From NCBI GenBank assembly GCA_900550335.1, contig URRU01000057.1, positions 1 to 10,382 on the forward strand: a stretch of DNA of 10,382 nt, in the 5' to 3' direction. The notes under the pieces are model-generated. The model did no database searches, was not told the DNA's origin, and saw only the letters and a list, made by a program, of their open reading frames with translations. The translations under genes and the position numbers were made by a program. Source of the DNA: an uncultured Clostridium sp. (GTDB lineage: Bacteria; Bacillota; Clostridia; Peptostreptococcales; Peptostreptococcaceae). The stretch's first letter is position 1. The number at the start of each line of letters is the position of its first letter. Positions 1 through 4,973 of this stretch are shown one piece after another.

Positions 1-45
1 CTAACGGTAGTTTAAGCCATAGAGGGCTTATTTACAGAAAAAATT

Positions 46-798
46 CTATATACCCTTTTCTATAGCCATAGATAGATAATCAGCACAACCTTCAATATTT
101 CTATCATAATATTCTTTAAATCTCTCATCCATTGTATACATCATAGCTAGAGATTTATGCGCTTCTACACTGTATTTATTCCAAGTCATTTTTATCCATT
201 TTTGGTGCATATTAACAAGTTCTTTTGCCTCTTTACTGTCTAAATCTAGATTTTCTTTTACACATTTTTCAACTAGAGTAAGGATATTTTCTTCTAATTC
301 TTTAAACATCTTGTAATCCCCCTCGTTCATATTAAGCATTTTTTTATTAGATTCGTTTATTGAATCATCTCCATATTTTTCTCGTATTTCTTTTCCATAA
401 GTTCTTTCATTTTCATCTATTAAGTTCTTTTTAAACACTTCAAATTTTTCTTTATCGCTCATATTGTATTCTCCTTTCAATGATTTTATAGATAGTTTTA
501 CAGAATTAATCATACTATCTATTTTTTTCTTTTCTTCCTCAAGACTAACAAGATGTTCTTCAAGAGCAGAAGATAAATCAAAATCTTTACGATAGATTAT
601 TTCTTTTATTGTATGAAGGTCAAATCCCCTCTCCTTGTAAAAAAGTATCTGCTGTAAAAGAGCTACTTCTTTATCATCATAATATCTATATCCAGATTCA
701 TTTATAAAGCTTGGTTTTAATAATCCAATTTCATCGTAATATCTAAGTGTTCTCGAGCTTACACCTGATATTTCAGAAAGTTTTCCGGTACTGTACAA
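46..798 (-). CDS. MerR-family regulator with TipAS-type ligand-binding domain
   Basis: A 250-residue one-component transcription activator. Residues 1-70 are a MerR winged helix-turn-helix with the family signature (SGVSSRTLRYYDEIGLLKP, then GYRYY). Residues about 76-108 form the charged dimerisation coiled coil. Residues about 113-246 match the TipAS antibiotic-recognition fold (MSDKEKFEVF, then the acidic helical region and a C-terminal YYDRNIEGCADYLSMAI). In Streptomyces TipA this domain captures thiopeptides; B. subtilis Mta is a relative that activates efflux genes. The ligand here is unknown. The start is TTG at 798-796, preceded by AGGTGGTGA (811-803), one mismatch from the ideal Shine-Dalgarno sequence. 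The stop is TAG at 48-46. The promoter carries a MerR-type dyad, so autoregulation is likely. A second ATG at codon 113 has its own strong Shine-Dalgarno and could give a 138-residue sensor-only form. Cysteines in the sensor domain are C179 and C238. No target gene such as an efflux pump is in the window. Confidence 0.9.
   Translation of the reverse strand: MYSTGKLSEISGVSSRTLRYYDEIGLLKPSFINESGYRYYDDKEVALLQQILFYKERGFDLHTIKEIIYRKDFDLSSALEEHLVSLEEEKKKIDSMINSVKLSIKSLKGEYNMSDKEKFEVFKKNLIDENERTYGKEIREKYGDDSINESNKKMLNMNEGDYKMFKELEENILTLVEKCVKENLDLDSKEAKELVNMHQKWIKMTWNKYSVEAHKSLAMMYTMDERFKEYYDRNIEGCADYLSMAIEKGI
460..478 (-). promoter_or_regulatory. Internal ribosome binding site and ATG inside the TipA-like gene
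   Basis: On the minus strand GAAAGGAG (478-471) is followed by 8 nt and an in-frame ATG (462-460) at codon 113. This is exactly where the DNA-binding and coiled-coil part ends and the TipAS-like domain (MSDKEKF) begins. The product would be 138 residues, close to the 144 of Streptomyces TipAS. The site is read directly; its use in translation is inferred from the TipAL/TipAS precedent. Confidence 0.55.
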
Positions 799-823
799 AA
801 AATCACCACCTAATAAGCATATA

Positions 824-839
824 TATTTCTATAGAAATA
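824..839. repeat. 16-bp perfect palindrome in the merR leader
   Basis: TATTTCTATAGAAATA is a perfect palindrome, located between the predicted transcription start (about 855) and the ribosome binding site of the TipA-like gene. It is AT-rich, so chance is possible. It could be a second operator or a weak RNA hairpin. It does not resemble the MerR dyad at 873-885. Confidence 0.35.
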
Positions 840-861
840 AAAATTAGCTAACTTTAATCTC

Positions 862-892
862 ATAATAAACTATTACGCAGCGTAAAGGTCAA
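862..892 (-). promoter_or_regulatory. MerR-type promoter and operator of the TipA-like gene
   Basis: On the minus strand the -35 is TTGACC (892-887) and the -10 is TATTAT (867-862), separated by 19 bp. That is the overlong spacing characteristic of MerR-controlled promoters. The spacer contains the perfect dyad TTACGC-T-GCGTAA (885-873), extendable to 889-869 with two mismatched pairs. This is where a MerR dimer would bind to untwist the DNA. The predicted transcript starts near 855, leaving a leader of about 57 nt. Confidence 0.75.
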
Positions 893-910
893 TAAAAAAA
901 TAAAAATAAA

Positions 911-939
911 TGGAAAATATTCGCTTTCTAAACTATAAT
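911..939 (+). promoter_or_regulatory. Predicted sigma-A promoter of the DUF3343-DUF951 pair
   Basis: TGGAAA (911-916; 4 of 6 consensus bases) is followed by a 17-bp spacer and a consensus TATAAT (934-939). A second overlapping TATAAT lies at 939-944. The start would be near 946, leaving a leader of about 95 nt that contains only a weak ACTAG/CTAGT dyad (988-1004). Confidence 0.5.
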
Positions 940-1040
940 ATAATGTAGAAAAAATTGTTGGTTTTAAAAATAATTAAAATAAAAAATACTAGAATAGAAC
1001 TAGTGTCATAAAATTCACAAAATTTAGGAGGAAAATAATA

Positions 1041-1304
1041 ATGGAAACAATGTATATAGTTGCATTCAACTCAACTCACAACGCTATAAAAACAGAAAAA
1101 TTATTACAGAAAGATGATATAAAAGCTACAACACTTCCAACACCAAGAGAAATAAGTGCTAGTTGTGGAATATCAATAAAATTTGAAAAAGAAGATATAG
1201 ATAGAGTAAAAACTATTCTTGATGAAAATGAAATAAGCTACAAAGGTTTATTCATGATAGAAAAACTTGAAGGTGGAAAAAGAAGCGCCTCAGAATTAAA
1301 CTAA
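1041..1304 (+). CDS. DUF3343 protein, putative Se/S carrier-like
   Basis: An 87-residue soluble protein of the DUF3343 family (Pfam calls it putative Se/S carrier protein-like). The family hallmarks are visible. The N-terminal beta strand MYIVAFNSTHNAIKTEKLL starts a ferredoxin-like fold. The conserved PTPREISASCGISIKF segment (residues 33-48) contains the invariant-looking Cys42. Relatives often sit beside selenium-metabolism or YedF/SirA-like sulfur-transfer genes, and the cysteine is thought to carry the chalcogen; that role is unproven. The start is supported by AGGAGG (1026-1031), 9 nt upstream of ATG. The gene is followed after 13 nt by the DUF951 gene, which has its own Shine-Dalgarno, so the two are probably cotranscribed. 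No selenium gene is in the window, so function here is open. Confidence 0.85.
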   Translation: METMYIVAFNSTHNAIKTEKLLQKDDIKATTLPTPREISASCGISIKFEKEDIDRVKTILDENEISYKGLFMIEKLEGGKRSASELN

Positions 1305-1317
1305 TGGAGGTATTATT

Positions 1318-1509
1318 ATGCCGTTAAATCTTGAAAAAGGCGATATAGTAGAATTAAAGAAACCTCATGCCTGTGGTTGTAAAGATTTTGAAATAACTAG
1401 AGTAGGTATGGATATAAAAGCCAAATGTAAACAATGTGGAAGGCTAATTATGCTAGACAGAGAGACTTTTGAAAAAAGAGTTAAAAAGATAAATAAAGTT
1501 AGTGAATAG
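1318..1509 (+). CDS. DUF951 protein (YyzM-like), putative zinc-binding
   Basis: A 63-residue basic protein matching DUF951. It has the family pattern DIVELKKPHACG (residues 9-20), then TRVGMDIKAKCKQCGRLIML (27-46), ending in a Lys-rich tail. The B. subtilis relative YyzM is encoded just upstream of ychF-rpsF, so its place near rpsF is conserved synteny. Cys37-x2-Cys40 forms a knuckle, and Cys19 is the other conserved cysteine. Here a further Cys21 (CGC) follows, giving four thiols plus His17, enough for a complete metal site. The Shine-Dalgarno GGAGG (1306-1310) sits immediately after the stop of the DUF3343 gene, 7 nt before ATG. No clear terminator follows, so transcription may continue into the aminotransferase. 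The molecular function of the family is unknown. Confidence 0.88.
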   Translation: MPLNLEKGDIVELKKPHACGCKDFEITRVGMDIKAKCKQCGRLIMLDRETFEKRVKKINKVSE

Positions 1510-1659
1510 TATATATTAGTGAAAAATCCAAACTTTACTTAAAACTTAAAATTGTAAATATTGTACTTAATAAATTAAATGATAAATATTATATGCAAAA
1601 AAATGATATAAAAATAACGTGTTTTTTTAATATTTAACGTATATTATTTAAGAAAAATT

Positions 1660-1668
1660 TGATATAAT
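1660..1668 (+). promoter_or_regulatory. Extended -10 promoter of the aminotransferase
   Basis: TGATATAAT (1660-1668) is a perfect TG-N-TATAAT extended -10 element. No good -35 lies at 16-18 bp (TATATT at 1640-1645), which is tolerable for an extended -10 promoter. The start would be near 1675, giving a leader of about 52 nt. Two TAACGT repeats (1615-1620 and 1635-1640) lie 20 bp apart just upstream. Confidence 0.55.
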
Positions 1669-1726
1669 GTAATTGTAAAATGAATAAATTCATTGAAATA
1701 AACATTTTCATGGGGGTGCTATAAAA

Positions 1727-2917
1727 ATGGCAGTAAAATTTGCAAGAAGATTAGACAACTTAGAAGGATCAGCAATACGTGAGCTATTAAAATTAACAGC
1801 TAGACCAGAAGTTATATCATTCGCTGGTGGTATGCCTGCTCCAGAATTATTCCCAGTAGAAGAAATGAAAAAAATATCAGTTCAGGTTCTTGAAGAACAG
1901 GGAAAAGTAGCTTTACAGTACACTACTACTGAAGGTTACAAACCATTAAGAGAAAAAATAGCAGAAAGAATGAACAGAAAATTAAAAACTAATGTAGGTC
2001 CAGACGATATACTTATAACAAGTGGATCTCAGCAGGGGCTTGATTTCTCTGGTAAAGTATTCCTAGATGAAGGTGACATAGTATTATGTGAAAGTCCATC
2101 ATACATGGGTGCTTTAAATGCTTTCAAATCATATCAGCCAAAATTCATAGAAATACCAACAGATGATAACGGTATGATAATGGAAGAACTTGAAAAAGTA
2201 TTAGAAGAAAATGACAGAGTAAAAATGATATATGTTATACCAGATTTCCAGAATCCATCAGGAAGAACTTGGCCAATGGAAAGAAGAGAGAAATTCATGG
2301 AAATAATAAACAAATATGAAATACCTGTTATAGAAGATAACCCATACGGTGAATTAAGATTCGAAGGTGAATTCTTACCATCATTAAAAGCTATGGATAC
2401 TAAAGGTTTAGTAATATTCCTTGGAACATTCTCTAAAATATTCTGCCCAGGATACAGATTAGGATGGACTTGTGCAGCTCCAGAAATATTAAACAAATAC
2501 AATATATGCAAACAGGGAGCAGACTTACAGGCTTCTACAATATCTCAGATGGAAGTTAATAAATTCATAGAAGAATATGATTTAGATGCTCATGTTGAAA
2601 ACATAAAAGCTTGCTACGTTAAACGTAGAGACTTAATGCTAAAAACTATGGAAGAAGAATTCCCAGCATGTGTTAAATTCACTCATCCACAGGGTGGTCT
2701 ATTCACTTGGGTAGTACTTCCAGAAAACGTAAAAGCAGCTGAAATGGCTACTAAATGTCTTGAAAAGAACGTTGCATACGTACCAGGAGATTCATTCTTC
2801 CCTAATGGTGGAGTATACAACTGCTGTAGATTAAACTACTCTAACATGCCAGAAGACAAAATAGTTGAAGGTATCAAGAGAATGGGACAGGTTTTAAGAG
2901 AAGAATTAGGTGAATAA
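1727..2917 (+). CDS. PLP-dependent class I/II aminotransferase
   Basis: A 396-residue fold-type-I PLP enzyme, cytosolic, of the class I/II aminotransferase family that includes 2-aminoadipate/LysN-type and MocR-domain-like transaminases. Visible sites are SGSQQG (99-104, phosphate contact), NPSG (N176), D204 in VIEDNPYGEL (pyridine nitrogen) with Y207, the Schiff-base lysine K237 in GTFSK, R244 in PGYRLGW, and R368 (substrate carboxylate) in CCRLNYS. The length is normal and no HTH domain is fused. The amino-acid substrate cannot be told from sequence; aromatic, branched-chain or 2-aminoadipate are all possible. ATG at 1727 has GGGGGTG (1712-1718) upstream. All 12 glutamines use CAG and codon choice resembles the ribosomal genes here, suggesting high expression. 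It converges on the XRE-cupin gene across a shared terminator. Confidence 0.93.
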   Translation: MAVKFARRLDNLEGSAIRELLKLTARPEVISFAGGMPAPELFPVEEMKKISVQVLEEQGKVALQYTTTEGYKPLREKIAERMNRKLKTNVGPDDILITSGSQQGLDFSGKVFLDEGDIVLCESPSYMGALNAFKSYQPKFIEIPTDDNGMIMEELEKVLEENDRVKMIYVIPDFQNPSGRTWPMERREKFMEIINKYEIPVIEDNPYGELRFEGEFLPSLKAMDTKGLVIFLGTFSKIFCPGYRLGWTCAAPEILNKYNICKQGADLQASTISQMEVNKFIEEYDLDAHVENIKACYVKRRDLMLKTMEEEFPACVKFTHPQGGLFTWVVLPENVKAAEMATKCLEKNVAYVPGDSFFPNGGVYNCCRLNYSNMPEDKIVEGIKRMGQVLREELGE

Positions 2918-2961
2918 TTTAATTTCTTTTAAAATCTAAATTTAATATCAAAATAAAAAAC

Positions 2962-2995
2962 AACCCTCTGGTTTTTACCAGGGGGTTTATTTTTT
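2962..2995. terminator. Bidirectional terminator between aminotransferase and XRE-cupin genes
   Basis: AACCCTCTGG (2962-2971) pairs with CCAGGGGGTT (2978-2987) around a 6-nt loop, with one G-T wobble. T-rich tracts flank both sides: TTTATTTTTT after the stem on plus, and TTTTTTATTTT on minus (2960-2950). It can therefore end both convergent transcripts. Confidence 0.85.
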
Positions 2996-3065
2996 ATAAG
3001 GTTATTTACTTTATACAAGAAACACAATTAACTTACGTATAAATAGGATTTAAACTATTTTCGAT

Positions 3066-3647
3066 TTATTTTATATTTTTGTATTTAGAAAATGGTGTCC
3101 AAAATGCTGGTGTAAATATTAATGTTCCCTTAGCTTCTGAACTACCTACATTTTCAATTATATGTGGGACATTACTTTTTATAATAGTACTATCTCCAGA
3201 ATTTAGATGTATAGATTCATTTGGAAGATGGATTAATAGCTCTCCTTCTTCTAATAAAACGATTTCTTCGTTCTCATGAACAAGATGAAATTCAGAGTCA
3301 CAGCACATAGGTTTATGAAAGAACTTTATTGCTACTGCTTGTGGTGTAAATTCTTCATGAGGTAAGGTAGATAGTATATGGTATTCAACAGGTGAATTCG
3401 GTTGTTTCATTATCAAAACGTCTTCACTTCTTGTAGTTAAAATTTCAGATGTCTTTTCTTGGTCGAATAAAAGAAATGTAGGAACACCAAGGGATATTGA
3501 AATTTTTCTAAGAGAAGAAAGAGACGGGTCGACTAAATTTCTCTCAATTTGTGATATGTAACCTATTGATAGACCTGTATCATCTGATAATTTTTGTAAA
3601 GTAATATTTTTACCCTTCCTAAAAGTTCTAATTCTCTCTCCTAACAT
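3066..3647 (-). CDS. XRE-family regulator with C-terminal cupin domain
   Basis: A 193-residue transcription factor. Residues 5-59 are a lambda-repressor-like helix-turn-helix (LQKLSDDTGLSIGYISQIERNL, then PSLSSLRKIS). Residues about 100-185 are a cupin-2 barrel with H124, E127/E128 and G136 in the first motif, and GD (151-152), P161, H162 and N166 in the second (GDSTIIKSNVPHIIEN). This architecture is common among regulators of amino-acid, polyamine or sulfur metabolism that sense a small molecule in the cupin. The ligand here is unknown. ATG at 3647 is preceded by GAGGG (3659-3655), 7 nt away. The gene is divergent from rpsF and convergent with the aminotransferase, which is a possible but unproven target. 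Glutamine codons include CAA, unlike the highly expressed neighbours, fitting a low-level regulator. Confidence 0.92.
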   Translation of the reverse strand: MLGERIRTFRKGKNITLQKLSDDTGLSIGYISQIERNLVDPSLSSLRKISISLGVPTFLLFDQEKTSEILTTRSEDVLIMKQPNSPVEYHILSTLPHEEFTPQAVAIKFFHKPMCCDSEFHLVHENEEIVLLEEGELLIHLPNESIHLNSGDSTIIKSNVPHIIENVGSSEAKGTLIFTPAFWTPFSKYKNIK

Positions 3648-3712
3648 ACGCTCGCCCTCTTTAAAATTTTATTGTATTTATAAAAATTTCTTGCAATAAA
3701 TTATATATTTTT

Positions 3713-3721
3713 ATAATATCA
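3713..3721 (-). promoter_or_regulatory. Possible extended -10 promoter of the XRE-cupin gene
   Basis: On the minus strand TGATATTAT (3721-3713) is a TG-N extended -10 with one mismatch to TATAAT. The -35 region (GTTTAT, 3741-3736) is poor. The start would be near 3706, leaving a leader of about 59 nt. The region is very AT-rich and other -10-like hexamers exist (TATAAT 3705-3700), so this is tentative. Confidence 0.35.
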
Positions 3722-3748
3722 TAAAAACGTCCAAAATAAACTTTTTTC

Positions 3749-3764
3749 TTGCGTTATAACGTAA
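3749..3764. promoter_or_regulatory. Candidate operator dyad in the XRE-cupin/rpsF divergent region
   Basis: TTGCGTTATAACGTAA is a 16-bp dyad with one mismatched pair and a perfect CGTTATAACG core. It lies 8 bp upstream of the rpsF -35 and about 30 bp upstream of the predicted XRE-cupin -10. Its half-site TAACGT also occurs twice upstream of the aminotransferase (1615, 1635). Binding by the XRE-cupin protein is inference. Confidence 0.35.
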
Positions 3765-3772
3765 AAATATAG

Positions 3773-3801
3773 TTGACAATAACATATCTACATGATAATA
3801 T
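3773..3801 (+). promoter_or_regulatory. Sigma-A promoter of the rpsF-ssb-rpsR operon
   Basis: A perfect -35 TTGACA (3773-3778) is followed by 17 bp and TAATAT (3796-3801). GATAAT at 3794-3799, preceded by T, is an alternative -10 with a 15-bp spacer. Transcription would start near 3808, giving a leader of about 74 nt. Confidence 0.7.
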
Positions 3802-3809
3802 ATACAAGT

Positions 3810-3873
3810 ATGAGAATTAGATTCTCATTTCTCTGCTCTAAATAATTTAGAGCCGTTAAGTCCAAAGGGAGGT
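3810..3873 (+). promoter_or_regulatory. Structured rpsF leader, probable S6:S18 autoregulatory element
   Basis: Two perfect stem-loops lie between promoter and start codon. ATGAGAAT-TAG-ATTCTCAT (3810-3828) is at the very 5' end. GCTCTAAA-TAA-TTTAGAGC (3835-3853) follows, with CCG at its 3' foot (3853-3855). Published rpsF leaders bound by the S6:S18 complex have a hairpin with a conserved CCG in the 3' bulge. TCTCT (3830-3834) can also pair with the GGGAGG Shine-Dalgarno region (3868-3872, two G-U wobbles), which would stack under the second hairpin and hide the start. The hairpins and CCG are seen; regulation is inferred. Confidence 0.5.
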
Positions 3874-3881
3874 GAATTGTA

Positions 3882-4166
3882 GTGAGAGATTACGAATTAG
3901 TTTACGTTGTGAAACCAGTTCTAGATGAAGAAACTAGAGAAGGTGTACAGAACAGAATAAAAGAAATAATAGAAGCTAATGGTGGAGAAGTAACTAAAGT
4001 TGACGCTTGGGGAAATAGAAAACTAGCTTACCCAATAGCTAAATTTACTGAAGGTTTCTACACACTAGTTAACTTCAAAGCTTCTGTAGAATTACCAAAA
4101 GAATTAGACAGAAACTTAAAAATAAACGAAAACGTAATAAGACACATGGTAGTTGTTTGTGACTAA
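3882..4166 (+). CDS. rpsF: 30S ribosomal protein S6
   Basis: A 94-residue small-subunit protein that binds 16S rRNA in the platform as a heterodimer with S18, which is encoded two genes downstream. The family pattern is clear: MRDYELVYVVKPVLDEE at the N terminus, GGEVTKVDAWGNRKLAYPI in the middle and GFYTLVNFKA before the last helix. The length is normal, without the acidic C-terminal tail of proteobacterial S6. The start is GTG at 3882, 9 nt after a very strong GGGAGGTGA (3867-3875); a GTG start is compatible with leader-based translational control. The gene opens the rpsF-ssb-rpsR operon and the ssb start lies 30 bp past its stop. Confidence 0.97.
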   Translation: MRDYELVYVVKPVLDEETREGVQNRIKEIIEANGGEVTKVDAWGNRKLAYPIAKFTEGFYTLVNFKASVELPKELDRNLKINENVIRHMVVVCD

Positions 4167-4196
4167 TCATATCTTATTTAAATAGGTGGTGTTTTA

Positions 4197-4676
4197 ATGA
4201 ATCAAGTAGTATTAGTAGGAAGACTTACTAAAGACCCGGAATTAAGATATATTCCAGGAAGTGGAACACCAGTTGCCACTTTTACTCTTGCAGTAAATAG
4301 AGATTTTACAAAGAGAGATGGCACAAGAGAAGCCGATTTTATTCCTATAGAAGTTATGGGAAAACCCGCTGAATTCTGTGCAAACTATCTTACAAAAGGA
4401 AGATTAGTAGCGTGCAGTGGACAGTTAAGAATTGATAACTATCAGCAGGCAGGCGAATGGAAGACTTTTACTAAAGTTAGCTGCAGACAGGTCGATGCAC
4501 TTGAAAGCAAAAAAGCTGTTAGTGAAGGATCTTATAATAGTTTTGAGAATAATTACAGTAATAATATAAACGATAATCAGAATAAACCAGCTTTTGAACC
4601 TGCTGGTCCTTCTCCAACTCCGGACTTGGACATAAATGGGTTTGGAGCGGTTGACGATGACGACGTACCATTTTAA
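4197..4676 (+). CDS. ssb: Single-stranded DNA-binding protein
   Basis: A 159-residue SSB that coats single-stranded DNA at replication forks and recruits repair and replication partners. Residues 1-105 form the OB fold (MNQVVLVGRLTKDPELRY; VATFTLAVNRDF; READFIPIEVMGKPAEFCANYLTKGRL). Residues 106-150 are a flexible Asn/Ser/Pro-rich linker. The acidic tip DDDDVPF (153-159) is the partner-docking tail. One oddity: the usual VVWGKQAE segment reads IEVMGKPAE, so the conserved stacking Trp near position 54 is Met; Trp88 is present. The Shine-Dalgarno AGGTGGTG (4184-4191) precedes ATG by 5 nt. Its place between rpsF and rpsR is the standard bacterial arrangement, so this is the housekeeping copy unless another ssb exists. 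Confidence 0.96.
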   Translation: MNQVVLVGRLTKDPELRYIPGSGTPVATFTLAVNRDFTKRDGTREADFIPIEVMGKPAEFCANYLTKGRLVACSGQLRIDNYQQAGEWKTFTKVSCRQVDALESKKAVSEGSYNSFENNYSNNINDNQNKPAFEPAGPSPTPDLDINGFGAVDDDDVPF

Positions 4677-4694
4677 AAAGGAGGGGAATTAGTC

Positions 4695-4922
4695 ATGATG
4701 AACAAAAGAAGACGTAAGAAAAAAAGAGTTTGTCAGTTCTGCGCTGATAAAAACGCTAAAATAGATTACAAAGATACTCAGAGATTACAGAGATATGTTA
4801 CTGAAAGAGGTAAAATATTACCAAGAAGAATATCAGGAACATGTGCTAAACATCAGAGAGAATTAACAAAAGCTATAAAAAGAGCTAGAAATATAGCACT
4901 TTTACCTTACACATTAGACTAG
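4695..4922 (+). CDS. rpsR: 30S ribosomal protein S18, zinc-ligand (C+) type
   Basis: A 75-residue S18, partner of S6 in the 30S platform. Core motifs are [23 protein letters not shown] (residues 23-45) and [13 protein letters not shown] (60-72). It is the C+ form: C13-x2-C16 and C50-x2-H53 make a possible four-ligand zinc site, which the B. subtilis protein lacks. The start has a tandem ATG-ATG (4695 and 4698). AGGAGGGG (4679-4686) lies 8 nt before the first ATG, so either may serve and the N terminus is uncertain by one residue. It is the last gene of the operon, followed 15 nt later by a strong terminator. All four glutamines use CAG. Confidence 0.97.
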   Translation: MMNKRRRKKKRVCQFCADKNAKIDYKDTQRLQRYVTERGKILPRRISGTCAKHQRELTKAIKRARNIALLPYTLD

Positions 4923-4937
4923 TAAATAATAACGGAT

Positions 4938-4973
4938 AAAATCCTATCGAGTTTGACTCGATAGGATTTTTTT
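4938..4973 (+). terminator. Rho-independent terminator of rpsF-ssb-rpsR
   Basis: AAAATCCTATCGAGT (4938-4952) pairs perfectly with ACTCGATAGGATTTT (4956-4970) around a TTG loop, followed directly by T residues. An outer AACG/CGTT (4931-4934 and 4974-4977) could add to the stem. Confidence 0.93.

Noticed and set aside
1..45. Small stem TAAGCC/GGCTTA (13-30) downstream of the TipA-like gene as a terminator
   Set aside because: The stem is only 6 bp and is followed on the minus strand by AAACTACCG rather than a T run. The sequence is also cut by the window edge.
988..1004. ACTAG-AATAGAA-CTAGT dyad upstream of the DUF3343 gene
   Set aside because: The arms are 5 bp in AT-rich DNA with no link to promoter elements, so this is too weak to call an operator.
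2134..2511. Open reading frame antisense to the aminotransferase
   Set aside because: It has no ribosome binding site and no recognisable protein features. It lies wholly inside a clear enzyme gene, so it is a shadow of that gene's codon bias.
3079..3279. Open reading frame antisense to the XRE-cupin gene
   Set aside because: It is complementary to the conserved cupin region, with no start signal and no family resemblance.
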